From: Cylicocyclus nassatus
Lineage: Eukaryota; Nematoda; Chromadorea; Rhabditida; Strongylidae
Direction of reading: 5' to 3'
DNA length: 64,000 nucleotides
NCBI GenBank assembly: GCA_958299035.1
Contig: CATQJL010000112.1
Span: 86,818,636 to 86,882,635 of the forward strand
Within the stretch, counting starts at the first letter, position 1, and every line of letters begins with the position of its first letter. The notes beneath the pieces were generated by a model, which was given only the letters and a program-made list of their open reading frames with translations, did no database searches and had not been told where the DNA came from. This document shows, piece by piece, positions 29,732-42,136 of the stretch. Made by a program: the position numbers and the translations under genes.

Positions 29732-31247
29732 GCTAATCAGACAGAACGTAAATATGGATTTTGAATTCCTGATGCTTTGTTTTTGAGTAATGCCAGGTAT
29801 GCACTAGCAATTATCTTCTCAGTGTTTCTCAATAATATAACTACAATATCCAATTTTCAGAAGCTTTAAAAAAAGAGGTGAAATTAACGCGCATGGAAAC
29901 CCTGCAATACAACAATCGAGTTCTTGCGAATTTGCTCAAACCTGCAGCCAATACACAATGGCGGTTTATGTAGGAAGATTCTACTGCAATCCTACATCGA
30001 TACCGCTGCTAGTTAGAAATTTTGAGACACTGGCCTATTTCGGACTGTGTTGATGTAAGAATGCAGTAGCCACCAGTAACTGCAGTACATTAGCGGCATG
30101 CGGACTAGTATCGCTTCCTCAGTCTTACTCATAAAGCAAACGGCAAGAACCGGCTCTAATCTCTGACCCATAGCGAATCACGTATATAAGCGTAGTACAT
30201 CCCAGACCACTCAAAGATGTTGCACTTCGAGCATCTGCCTACAGGGTCATTAAATGGTCATTAAATGAATCGACGAGAGTGCTTAAATCAAACTTGGCTC
30301 GGATTTCTTCGAAGAAAAAACCACGGTTAGTCCGAAACACACTTTATGATTAACACTATATAACAGAGCTGTCTCCGTAAGAAGCGTAATGTTTTTACAT
30401 ACGTGGATAACAACCATGACAATAGGTAACGATCTTGACAATTCGTGATTGAAATGAACGGCAAGGTGCATGACAAACTAACGCACTACAAAATGCATTA
30501 ACAATTCAGGATGGTTAAAATATGACGAGTCTATCTACCCCACAGATAGGCTCCTGCTTTCCGCGAGGGTTTCTGTAACTCTGCGTCGCAACAGTTTTCA
30601 TTGCCAACCATATGTTACCCATATTTTACAAGCGCCCCTCCTGAAAAAAAAGAGAATGCGGTGAACTGAAGTAAAGATATCACAAGGTAAGGCACCTAAA
30701 CCTAGAATGGGAGGGGTCTTGCTTCAGTACTATGCTCGCACCAAAACTACAGCTATCTCTCCCTGTGTAAACAATGGTTCGGATGGTTCGGGCTGGACCG
30801 AGAATGCCAGCTAGTGAACAATAAAAACAAATGCTTATTGATTATCGCAAACTTCCTTTCATTCATATCACGATGCAAACTCTAGACAATACTTTATGAA
30901 CTGTTCTTTGCAATTCATCAACCAAGATCATTTCTTCCGGTGCGGAAACTCATATAAATGTATTTATGAAGTGTTCTTCTGGTGTTGCAATTTTTGTGGT
31001 AAAAAAGTGGAAGGTTGACAACTAGCAGAAATAAAGGTGGTGCTCAACGATTTTGTTCACGGGTTACGCTTTTAAGCTACTTCAAATTTTCGTAGGCTTT
31101 GAAACTGTCAATCAGTGTTATGCGCTAAGCCACGCTCCTTACTTGCTTTAGTAGCAGGTACCTATCAACACACCTATTCCTAACTGCTAGAACAGCTCAC
31201 TCTTGCTCTTTTCAGGGCTAGCGCATGCAACCTACAGGTTTTGGAGT
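29732..31247. other. No gene recognised
   Basis: About 1.5 kb of AT-rich sequence without a long frame, repeat ends or a coherent splice chain. Confidence 0.35.
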
Positions 31248-31255
31248 GACTAGCA

Positions 31256-31965
31256 CAGGGCTTGGCACGAACTGGAACCAGGAAAATTTCGAAACAAAGC
31301 CCGTTTGATCTTGAAAACTTTGTACGAAGTCCCCTTTGATCTGTTTTGAAGACTCGCCATTATTTTTAGATTGTGTAAAAGTATGTAGTAGGGTTTTCAT
31401 GCATGCTGATTTCATGGAACAATTTTTCACAGCTTTCTGAGCTTTTTAAATGGTTGAATCACATCTTGAGAAGCAGGAAAAGCCGATTTTTCGACTGCGG
31501 AGCAGACCGAGCAATTTTCAGATGGTTATAAAACGCTGCAAAGGAAACATTATGAAACTGTTCTTTCTTTGTATGTAAACTTTTACGGTGTAGATACATT
31601 TTATGTAAAAAAGTATGAAAACTTATGTGAGCAAAGTGTCGGTGCCAGCTCAGCTGGCACCCAGCTGGCACGGTGTCAGCTAATTCAGAAAAAAGTTCAG
31701 CACAGCTTCCATTCACATAAGTTTTGATAATTTTTGGGCCATAGTTCGGGTCCCCCAACGCGCATGCACACACCAAATTTGGTGTCATACTATTGCGTTT
31801 TGGCTGAAAACAACGCCTTTGTTCGTTTGATGGGCAGCATGCCGCTGGCATGCCGGCGGCATTCTTGCGGTTCTTCTCCGCCCCGGACCCCGAAAAAACG
31901 ATCCTTGGCTTTCCGCCTTAAAAACGACATTCAGCTTGACCCGGTGCCAGCTGTGCCGAGCCCTG
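31256..31965. mobile_element. hAT-like MITE, 710 bp, best-preserved member of its family
   Basis: Ends CAGGGCTTGGCACG and the inverted GTGCCGAGCCCTG are flanked by a perfect 8-bp duplication GACTAGCA (31248-31255, 31966-31973). The interior has CAGCTGGCAC palindromes (31640-31675) and a GGCATGC pair (31838-31858). Other members: 3883-4332, 21228-25641 (split by gypsy) and 28809-29047. Confidence 0.75.
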
Positions 31966-31973
31966 GACTAGCA

Positions 31974-34200
31974 CAAGAAAAAATGGGGAGAATCTTGATC
32001 TTATAACCAGACAACGCGAAAAACACACTTTTTGAACTATAAAATCTGTCTGACTAACAGAATCATCAACAGTTGTAGCATGATAGCAGCGAATTGAAAT
32101 TCATTATCCGCTACCAAAATAACTAGATTACTGCTGGAAGTTTTTATACTAGCCTTTCATTGCTTTACTGAAAGTTAGGGATTTTCCAGTGAGCATTAGG
32201 AATGAAAATTTTGGCTTTTCCAGGGGAGGCGTGCAAGTGGTACCCGGGCAGCCCAGCCGACTGCTGTAGCCAGCCGCCAGTTCTGCCGGCAAATCCAACA
32301 AATCCACTGCATATGGTACAGTGATTGCGTTCGTCGTCTAAACTCTTGCCAAGAGGATTTCCCGCACCTCGCCGCGCTGAGATGCAATATCAGCCTTAGT
32401 AACGGCGTGACTGCATATCATATTGGACAGCAAAAAATTCAAATTCCGTGGGAACCTGCAGTCAACACAAATCCATACAAACGAAAACTTCCAAAATTTT
32501 ACAAACAATTACAAAATAAATGAATAGAAAATCAAATATTTCTTTTTGTTACAAGTTTTGACATCAGAATACAATATTTGCTTTGAAGATGTAGTCACGT
32601 GTGTGCCAAACTGGTACTTGTCTTTGAAGTTTTCCAGTATTTTCAATGAAGCATTTTCAAAACTCAAACCCACTTTTCCATGAAAACTTGAAATACGGTT
32701 TCGTTGAAGTGGTTATTAAAAATGGTTCTTTTCATTTTTGGAACATTTTTTGATTTCTGATAGCTCTGAAATTTTTTTGTAGGAAAATGGATGAGCACCA
32801 ACACATTCCAGAATTTTTATATACTAAAGTTAGGTTTATAGTTGTGTTGATTGAAGGTATGCAGCTGTGATTTAGAGGGGATATCTATCGAACAAAATGA
32901 ACCTTAGAGAGAAGTGGATTTTTATTTAATGTATAAAGACAGAAATGAGAAGTTAGAAAATAACTGCCATGATACAAGATTTCACAAGTATTGCATCTGT
33001 TTACACTGTCCGGTTTCGGGGCTAAAAAAATACCGGTAGTGCCGCTCCCTTGGTGCCCCTCATCAGTAGTTCCCAAGGAAGCTTCAAAAATGGCTATGTT
33101 ATGTTTTATGCATGTTTGGTTTTTTCTCACGTACAGCACTGAAGTGTATTCTTTATTTTGTTTCTGCATCCATACCACTTATATATTTCCATGTATAGCA
33201 TTCCTGGTATATTTTCACTTTTCATCAGTAACCTAATCAATTTATTTGACCTTCTACTTTGACTTATTTAGCTCGTTTAAAATCACTAAGTCATAGAATA
33301 CTAATTTTTGACGAGGTTAGCTTACTATTGTATCCATAACATACTATTGTGATTGTCCGCGTACCTTTTCCGAAGAGTACCGAAAAAAATTAATACTAAA
33401 CATTTCTTGAATTCTTTAGCTTCTGGTTATTTTGGATATTCAAAGTGAATGAAAGTTGTGACTAGTTTCCTTCAAAAAAGCTCTTTAGCTTTGTTTATTT
33501 GCACAGTCCCAAAAATGGGTATTTTGCTGTCTAAAATGATATCGAGTATGTCACGCTATCTCTGAGGCTGATATCGCACCTCAGCGCGAGAGGTCCAAGA
33601 AAACCTTTGGGCAAGAGTTTTAGACAACGAGAAATATCACTGTATCATCTGCAGCGGCTTTGCCGACAGCTCCGGCGGCTGGCTGCGGCAGCGTCGGCTG
33701 TCCGAGCACCACTTTCTACGCATCTTTCTTCCAGCTTTCTTACTGATCTCAAACACCCGTAAAATTTTAAGATAAGGACTAAATCTCACAGATTTTGTGA
33801 TGATTGGCGAATCACAAATAATGAATCACAGGCCTTAATATCAAATATTGGGGCACACGTTCATTCACAAAGTTTCGGTGCCTAATGATCCTTGTGGGAA
33901 CTCTTTTTTCATAAATGATTTCGACGTATCATTGTTAAAATGTATTGAAAGAGGTTTGTTGAGAAAGTAGATAACTGTGCATTTGCGACAAGTCAAGAGC
34001 AGCTCCGAAAAAATGTTCTTTGCATCACTAAGCTCATAAAAATTCTAATTTAGAGAAATCTTACAAAGTTATAAAGTTTCTGGTTTTAGTGGTGGCCACC
34101 CTTCTACTACACAATGATTCTAGAATTGAAAAGCGAGTATGACATACACATACACATACGACATATGACACATATGACATTCTGACTACATAAATAGCTA
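31974..34200. other. No gene recognised; two GC-rich patches
   Basis: AT-rich, with short GC-rich patches at about 32230-32300 and 33650-33710 that contain GCCGGC/GCCGAC words similar to the cluster at 48.3-49.3 kb. No coding similarity seen. Confidence 0.35.
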
Positions 34201-34202
34201 TA

Positions 34203-34880
34203 CAGGGTGTCCCAAAAAGATGTGCACACTGTTTGATTGTAAATAACTCTTTTGTAGTGAAGTGTTTCGAGAAGCTTTAGGTACCATTCTGTAGAGCGAG
34301 GTTCAACTTAGATTTACAGTGTAGAGCGGATCGCCGATCTCTCATTCTTACTGTAGGATTACGGTAGAAACTTTGAAGAGGGTTTTGAGCCATGAAAGGC
34401 CATATTTTGTTCCAAAAAAACCAAAACAATCTGAAAACTCTCACATTGGGCCAAATAGAGTTGCTGATTCTAATTGTGAAGTTCGCAACTCTTCATAACG
34501 CTTCATTAAAAAATTATGCGAGGTAAGCAGCAGCAGACGTTTTTTAAGTGTACCTAAAAAGTGCGGTTACACCGTTTAGAAAGCTTCTCAACCTTGTAAA
34601 GAGTTGGGTATTAAACTCCGGATCCATAAAAACCCTATTACACAAATTTCCACATTTTTTTGAAAATTTTTGAAACGGCCCCTTTTTTCACAGTGACACC
34701 ATATGTTTGAAGTTTCTACCGTGCTCCCACAGCAAGAATGAACGACCGGCGATTCGCTCTACACTGTAAGTCTAAGTTGAACCTCGCTCTACAAAATGGT
34801 ACCTAAAGCTTCTCGAAACACTTCACTACAAGAGAGTTATTTACAATCAAACAGTGTGCACATCTTTTTGGGACACCCTG
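34203..34880. mobile_element. Palindromic Tc1/mariner-type MITE (CAGGGTGTCCC), copy 1
   Basis: Ends CAGGGTGTCCCAAAAAGATG and its inverted copy are flanked by TA. The arms stay inverted for over 150 bases (for example CTTTAGGTACCATT against AATGGTACCTAAAG). No transposase frame. The second copy is at 57174-57853. Confidence 0.8.
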
Positions 34881-34888
34881 TATATTGT

Positions 34889-35012
34889 TATTCAAGCTGT
34901 TGTCCACTCAAAAATACTTGATTTTCTAATCTTTATTGCGACATTGATGTAATTTATTTGTTTATTTGATGATCTGGTTTTTGTCTAGTGCTGTTGTTTT
35001 ATGTTTCTTAGG
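34889..35012. repeat. Dispersed repeat shared with 63410-63525
   Basis: Blocks CTTGATTTTCTAATCTTTAT and GATGATCTGGTTTTTG recur in the same order at 63410-63525. Nature unknown. Confidence 0.5.
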
Positions 35013-35059
35013 TGTCTGAGCGCTCAAATGAGCCGAATAGAGCTGTATATTAGCAGCTA

Positions 35060-35532
35060 TCAGGTTGTCCCACATCTTTTCATAATTAACTTTTCACCAG
35101 CATAGGTCTGCTCCTCTTAGATTTCTAATGAAATGCGGGGCAACATTTGAAACATTAAAGCAAGCTGTACAATATGGCTCTCGAAAGTACGCATTAGGCT
35201 TAAACCGCATCGAGTTTCAGTTTCACGACAAGATGGATAAAAATCCAAAATCCCAAAAACGAAAATAATCGTATCTCGCTTCAAAAACATTCTGCAAAGT
35301 TCCCACTTGCTCACGCATATAATCTCTTCATCAGATATTTATATCTACACTTGCTGCATTTTTCTGATGGCTAAATTTTCAAACTTTCTTGTAATGGGTC
35401 TATGCTTCTCGCGAATATGTGATCATATAGCTTATTCATCCAAAAATACAATTTGCACACTTCTAGATGTCCTAGTTCTTGAGAAATATCAGTTTGAAGG
35501 TATGAATATGAAAAGACTTATGGGACAACCTA
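35060..35532. mobile_element. Mariner-type foldback, AGGTTGTCCCA ends
   Basis: The left TCAGGTTGTCCCACATCTTT and the right inverted TGGGACAACCTA are associated with TA. The arms carry an AAAGA(T/C)TT...CATA(A/T)T match. About 473 bp, non-coding. Confidence 0.55.
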
Positions 35533-35533
35533 T

Positions 35534-37180
35534 TAGATTAGACATATGTTAAGTCCTTCAGCTAGATCGAGTAAGGGGCGTGGCCTAGCGTATGCCGCTG
35601 ATTGACAGGTACTTCGCACCTCTTCTGGGTACTTAACGCCCGTCCCCCAATAAAGAGCACTTAACATCTGTTTAACACAGAGTTATTCACGAATGTTATC
35701 TTTGCACTTTTTCAAAAACCACGTCAAACCACGTGAGTGTCAACTTTTGAGTCATTTTCCAAAAGCCGTAGTCTGTAAGATTGCCTGCACTAAAGTTTGT
35801 TTGATGTTGCCTTGATTGAGATGCTTTGCACATAATGCGCTTATGTAAAGGGTATAATTCGCCAAACTTCCCTCTCATTGCTGATAAGATTGGTGTACCC
35901 TTCCTGCCCTGTCAAGATAACGTCCTTTTGGTTTGTCTAAACAAAGTACGCGACATAAAAAAAGTTGGGGTACTTTGCAGGTCAGAAAAGACCACGCTTT
36001 ACAGAATGTGAAGTCTAAAGAAGAACGAGCATGTTTTATGAACAGAATGATGAGTTTTTTGACCGTCAAATCCGAATGTAGCTTTACTATAAACTGTCGG
36101 TCTTATAAAGCGTGCTTTGAAAATGGAAATAGTTCCATCGCATACTTTACAGAGAATCGTATGCGTTATATCACTAGTACACTGTAGCTAGCGAATTTCA
36201 CTGTTTTTAACAAATGAATACTTTTTGAGGCTAAGGAAACGGCAATCACTTTCAGAATTTCCATGCTGATCCCGAATTTCGAATTGATGGAAATTTTCGT
36301 ATGCGCAATGATGTCTATGTCTGGGAAAAGTAGACCCTATTGCATACCTTTGACAATTTAGATATAGGGCGTCAAAAGTGGAGATTGTTCGAGTCTGCCC
36401 CCTCCCCATAAAAGGTATAAGTTGTTTATAGGAAAACAACGAAGAGAAAAAGATGCAAAACAATTAGCGAAAGCATAAGAACCTCTTGGAACCTAATAAA
36501 ACGCCGCAATAAGCTCCGGAATTTTCGTTTGGCGGCACGAACTGCAGGTTTTCGCTACAAGACCAGGCAATTCACAGCACGGGGAAACCGGGGGAAAGTT
36601 AGTTTCTTCTTTTTGATAACCTTAAAAACAAACACATTTTGAAAGGGTGGTAATTAAGAAGAAAATAAACGAAAACATTCAGTTATGAAAGCTTATTGTT
36701 TCGTTTTTTCTATGTCAAAATCGTCAAAAACAACTTAGTCTTTGATGCGTCCTTCAAATTTTTAGCCCCTTCTCGCAGTTTCTGTTGCTGGCGACATTGA
36801 TAACACTAATGCGCTCATAATCCTGAGTGGTGGCAACAATTATGTAAGAATTGGTTACTTACTAACTCCAGTATAGGCCTATGAACAAAAACGCACTTTT
36901 TGCAGTTTTGTGCCAGATATTTTATCACAATCGAAGAAATTAGTCCCGCGACGTTGTCTTCATTATGAGCGGAAGCAAGATCTATGGAATGCACAAAAAA
37001 CCCGCTTGAAAAGAACCAAACTGAAAAACAAGGCATTTTTGAAAACATGGTCTTTGTCAGATTTATCGTTCAAACCAGAAAATGGGGTTCCGCGACGTTG
37101 TCAGTGTGAAAGTAGAGATCAAGAGCCTCGGTATGATATACAGTTTGTTAGATTTAAATTGAAAACAACGAAGAAAGGGG
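35534..37180. other. No gene recognised
   Basis: AT-rich. A short internal duplication around CCGCGACGTTGTC occurs near 36945 and 37090. No domain or splice chain. Confidence 0.35.
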
Positions 37181-37296
37181 TATCAGAGCCAAATGCCCCG
37201 CGCCCCGCGTTTGGGGTCGCAAGGTAGCCCGCAACGCGCGGAGACGCAGACTAGCAGCGGAGACAGATCAGAGCCGACGGGGCATTTGGCTCTGCA
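37181..37296. repeat. Short GC-rich foldback
   Basis: CAGAGCCAAATGCCCCG near the start is matched by the inverted CGGGGCATTTGGCTCTG near the end. The loop between them is about 80 bases and CG-rich. It could be a tiny MITE or a structured element. Confidence 0.5.
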
Positions 37297-37540
37297 CGTA
37301 GATCTTAGCGGAGTTTTGACGAGACCCTGCAAGATTATATATCATTGTGATCCTCTTCCAGATCAGGCGCATTGACAACGTCGCGAATGTTAAAAATCAT
37401 AACTTATAATAACGGGCTAAGGATGTTTACGTGACTTTGTGTGTCTGTCTGTGTGTGTGAGAGTGTGTCTGTTACGAAATTCGTAGAGCGTGCTCCAGCC
37501 AACCTCCTGAGCCCAAATTTTGCACAGCGCATGCTACCCG

Positions 37541-38240
37541 CAAGAAAGTCCAACATGCAAAAGCACGAGCAGATTTGTTGAATGGATCCCTCAGAAACTG
37601 CGTGTCAAAAGGATCCACTCTTCATTTGGGCCGCAAAATTGGGTCCATAACACCACTTTTTGCAGAGTCGTGAATGTTTATGCCAAGTAAATGTGCTGGC
37701 CACGAACTTGGGCCCAAAAAAGTGATCAAAAGTTCATCACTTTACAAAAACAGCGCCAAAAAGTATTGGTTGCGTGAATGGTCATTTTGCCGAGGTTTTA
37801 CCAGAGCATTTGACAAGATTTTTGCACAAAGATGTAGCTGACGGTGACTGCTGTTCTCATTGCAACTGTCAAGACCATGGGAAAATCAAAATCCTATTAA
37901 AATCTGCGTTTGTTCTCCTGCAAAAAGTCTCATCCACGCGAAATCACCGATTCTACATAAAAAAGCTTTCAGAATGAGTAATTGTTTACATTTTGTTCGT
38001 GATAGTCGGCATCGCTCGGTGAGTTCCAATGCCATCATTATGCGAGAACGAGTAGGGCCTAGATAATAGAGCCAGGGCGAGCCTCTGCGAAGCAGAGGTG
38101 ACAGAAGTGTCAAGTCCAATATGCAAAAGCAGAAGCGAATCCGTTGAGCGGATCCCTCGAAATCTGCCCGCGTAACCGGTCCACATGGCTTTTGACCCAT
38201 ATATTGAGGCCTGTATCACCAGTTATTGCAAAGGTATGGC
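37541..38240. repeat. Pair of diverged direct repeats
   Basis: The stretch from about 37541 (AAGTCCAACATGCAAAAGCA ... TGGATCCCTC) is repeated in diverged form from about 38106 (AAGTCCAATATGCAAAAGCA ... CGGATCCCTC). A small CCTCTGCGAAGCAGAGG hairpin at about 38079-38095 precedes the second copy. Confidence 0.45.
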
Positions 38241-38433
38241 ACTGTATCCATGAAAATCTGTGAGTCATAAGCTTTGATGCAAAAAAGTTGCCAAAGGATC
38301 TGTTCTCATTCAAATGGCGCCAAGAAAAGATAGCTGAGTTTTTTTTTCGGTTTTTCAATCTTCTACTCAATAATCTGAAAAAATTTTTGCTCAAATTTGT
38401 AGCACACAGTAGTTATTCTTTTCGTAGCAGCTA

Positions 38434-38930
38434 TTAGGTTGTCAAGAAAATAATGTCGTTTTTCATAGCAAAGCCATAGGACAAATCCAAAAAACATTGG
38501 GAGGGGTACCATCGATAGAGCAAAGGTCTCTAGAAGATGATATCCGAACATTGGCAGAACTTGTTGTTCACGAAAAGTTCAGAGCCAAAACATACGAGCA
38601 ACTCGTAGTGCCAAAAATTGGATTTTCGCCCTAGAAAATCCTGCGGACCTCTCACTTGCTCCTGCTTGTAAAGAACACATGCACTTATCCATAGGTACAC
38701 TTGCTATATTTTTTCCATGCTTAGAAACCAAGAAAAAATTGAAAAATGGAAAATGGCAAACTCCGCCCCCAGTAGTACTAGGCCCCTCCCACATATGTCT
38801 TTGTATACTACAAACCTTCGTGAATTTAACCATAAGATTTCGGCTTTGGGTATGCTCTAGTTCTCAAGTAATATCAATTGTACACGAAAAAACCCGAAAA
38901 AAAAACGACATAATTTTCTTGACAACCCAA
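38434..38930. mobile_element. Mariner-type foldback, TTAGGTTGTCAAGAAAATAA ends
   Basis: The left TTAGGTTGTCAAGAAAATAA and right TTTTCTTGACAACCCAA are inverted and bordered by TA. 497 bp, non-coding; the same general end sequence as the 58.2-61.5 kb elements. Confidence 0.65.
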
Positions 38931-40770
38931 TACGATTTCATCAGCAGCTCTATAACTATTCGAAAAACGTATTCCTTCTTCATTGCCAGAACTTTTTTCG
39001 CCTAAGCTCACCGACTTCTAATGGCAGAGCTTCTAAAATATTTTCTAGCACTTCATTTGCGGCATCCCTAGGTAAGTTTCATTGCTAATTGAGAGTGGGA
39101 GAGAAGCAAGACTTAAGTAGAACTGGATTTGTACGCGCGTAGATGTGTAGAAACGTAAGCGCAGCTCTGTAAGCCTTGCTCACTTCTGTAAACACAGCCA
39201 ATGCGGTCCTGTGAGGTATACGTGCTGCGTCTAAGTACAAGCATTGTATTTATTGGGTTCCATTCTCCACAAACAAAATGAATTAGAGTCTTTCTAAGCC
39301 ACATTGTTTTCAACCACATAATCAAGCACATGGAACGGGTAAGAGCGAAGATATTGAATTTATGCATGCACAGTACTAGCTCGCGTACAGAAATGTTTCA
39401 AGTCATAAGACACCAGCAGTTATTCCGGTTAAACGGTGCCCAAAAGATGATTGAATTCCATTTGAGTATGTATTATTCCAACTATCGTACTTAGACAGAG
39501 AATGACTATGTGAAGTTCTACTGTGGTTCAATTAGGTTATGTGGGAACAGCCGCACAGAATTCGAAGAAAACAAAACTTAAGGTTAGAATCTAGATTTTT
39601 TCCTTAAATACAGTGGGCTCATTGCAATAGAAGTATTCGAGGCGGTGGGTTATGTGTAATTTCATGGCTCTGCCTAAATCAAAACTGCTATAATTGGTTC
39701 TCAAACTGTGACGAGGTTGAGCCGCTGTACCCCAGTGCTGTTTATGGATCACTTACGCACCGAGATTAAACAGCTGTGTTAGCCTAACTAGCGCGTCTTT
39801 GGATCTTCTGAGTTTGGAGCAATTTAAATTATCTTCTTTTTGTCTTTCAATATTGTTTGTTCAAGATTGAAGGAATGCTTTAAAAGGTGCCGTTTGCATT
39901 ACTTCTGTCTTTGCTGATGTTAGGCACATGAGTCTCTCTACTCTTCAAAAATGAGGATCTTGGCTTTTTACATCTACGAGTATGCCAAAAATATACCACA
40001 TTTCATATTCTTCATAAAATTTACATAATCTCAGCTGCCACACATGCTGTTATTATATTAAGTTAACGTAAAAGTTCTGTCGCATCATTTTCCAAAAATC
40101 ATAATTTTATGCTCTCTCTAGATCTGTACTAATTTTGCTAAATAGAAGAACCCCTTTTCTTTGTGGCAGCGCTTTTGATGCTCTCCTAATGAGGAAGCAG
40201 TTTTTGGGATCGAAGCAGAAAAATAAAACCACTTTTCGGTCATTTTGAGTTAGGCTGCTAAAAATTTGGAACAAACGAATTCGAAAAATTCAAAAAAATC
40301 GAATTCGAATTTGCGAAATCGCAAATTTCTATACCTTCTCAAACATGAAGATTTGATAGTTAATATAAGTCATATTCTTTTTGCAAAGTCCTGAGGAAAG
40401 TTACAGTTATTGTAGAGGCGGTAGGCAGCAGTTTCCAGCTGCTTACTGAGGGGAAGGCCTAGTCTATCCCCTCGGATGCCGTCGCGTAAATGAAAAGAGA
40501 ATTACAAATTTTTTCCCTCAATAGAATGTGCCGTTCAGGTGTAAGTGGTCTTCTTTCGTGATCTGCATTGTAGCTAATCTCTATACTCAAGGCTATACTC
40601 AAGGTAGCAATTGCCATTTTGCCGATGAGAGCAGCATGAATTGCATATGAAGGCTTTGGTGGAACGCTGGACTAGAAACTACTTTTATTTAAATGCAGAG
40701 AATTTACATTGCGTTATGAACATTTGTAAGATACGAAAGGAAGCATCGCGAAAGTTTCCTTTTGCAATTT
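38931..40770. other. No gene recognised
   Basis: AT-rich, with a TTCGAATT patch at about 40270-40320 resembling the 1950-3320 element. No long frame before the LINE fragment. Confidence 0.35.
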
Positions 40771-41469
40771 TTAGTAACCCATGACAGATCTAAAAAAGTG
40801 AAAATCAAACGTATGGATGCATACGTTGATAGAGAATTTTTGATAGAGAATTCTCTTACTTTTGATACTCATGTAAATACTGTCATAAAAAGGTCGTCTT
40901 CAACGCTTTTTACAATTTTTAGAAATATACATAGTAATGATCCGGAAATTTTCTTGCGATTGTACAAAAGTTACGTGTTACCTCATCTTGAGTATGCATC
41001 GCCCATTTGGAGTCCATTTTTGAAAAGAAATATTGATAAAGTTGAAAAAATTCAAAAGACTTTCACGAGGATTCTTTTTTATCGATGCTTTCCCAATCCA
41101 GGATATCCTCATGCCTTACCCTCCTATCGTACCCGTCTCGATATGTTACACCTCCATAGTTTGAAGTATAGGCGTGTTGTTAACGAACTTGTACTATGCT
41201 TTCGGATTCTGAATTTGGAAACTAACCTAAAAGCCAGTAAATACTGGTTTTTTAGACCGTGTAGTGACCGGACAGGTAGGTTTGGTTTGCAATATCGCAA
41301 AATAGGAAGAAAACATCTTTCGATGACTTTCAATTCCTTTTGCTATCGAACATCAAGATGGTTTTCTGCATTACCAAATCATATCATATCCAGTGAAAAC
41401 TCCAAAATTTTTCGTAAAAAATTGTTAGATGTGAATGTGCTTCAGCTTCTTGATATTTCTGATTTTTAG
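40762..41469 (+). CDS. LINE reverse transcriptase C-terminal fragment
   Basis: A 235-codon frame without interruption. From about residue 30 it matches the region after the palm domain of CR1/jockey-type reverse transcriptases: LTFDTHVNTVI, then LRLYKSYVLPHLEYASPIWS, EKIQKTFTRILF, and a later RTSRWFSALPNHI block. The catalytic YxDD part is absent because of 5' truncation. The first 20-30 residues may be flanking DNA. It is not functional alone, but the lack of stops suggests a fairly young copy. Confidence 0.7.
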   Translation: MQFLVTHDRSKKVKIKRMDAYVDREFLIENSLTFDTHVNTVIKRSSSTLFTIFRNIHSNDPEIFLRLYKSYVLPHLEYASPIWSPFLKRNIDKVEKIQKTFTRILFYRCFPNPGYPHALPSYRTRLDMLHLHSLKYRRVVNELVLCFRILNLETNLKASKYWFFRPCSDRTGRFGLQYRKIGRKHLSMTFNSFCYRTSRWFSALPNHIISSENSKIFRKKLLDVNVLQLLDISDF

Positions 41470-42136
41470 ATGAGTCTTGTTCAGATGTGGTGCTTGTGTT
41501 CTTCGTACTGCCTCAGTTCGTCCTTCTTTCGTTTGACGCTATGCTTTCTGCTTTCTGGTTCGCTTCGTTTGGATAGTCCACAACAAGGATAGGATAGAGA
41601 ATGACTGCTATTTGCATTGTTTGTTGTGTTACTAACCATAGTGCTTCCACTAATGAGATCAACCAGTCTCACTCACAGCATATCCCTCACCGTAGCCCAG
41701 TCCCACCCCCACCTCTGTCGGATTTCAGTCGCGCATAGTTGTTAGACGTTCATCCCTATAACTCCCAGTGAATCTTGCTCTCTTCTAAAGCAACTATTCA
41801 GCCGGGGTTACGTCAGCTAGCTTTTACCGGGGGGCTCGCTGACACCCAAAAACAGGGTCTTCATTAACTTTAGAAGAAGCAAGATTCTACAGATTGTCTG
41901 GACATAGCGCTTTTTCCTTTGGTATGCTGCAATTAATGGCTACATCGTCATTATCGAGCTTCGGTAATTGTCTTGTTTAGTTTTGTTTCCCATTTATATC
42001 TCTTCTTGCTTCTGTGACTGAGGATTGGCTGGTTTCTTGTCTTAATTCTGTGTTACCTTGATTTCCTGTTCGATTTTGATTTTTTAATGGTGCACCGCGA
42101 GTGTATGCATAAAATAAAAAAATAAATAAAATAAAA
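40762..42136 (+). mobile_element. 5'-truncated CR1/jockey-like LINE with 3' tail
   Basis: An open frame (40762-41469) is followed by a 3' UTR (41470-42105) and a tail of ATAAA-type repeats (42109-42136). 5' truncation is the usual state of LINE copies. Confidence 0.7.

Noticed and set aside
36910..37227. 105-codon frame with repeated VPRRC
   Set aside because: It spans unique DNA and the GC-rich foldback, has no domain, and the duplication is one short motif only.
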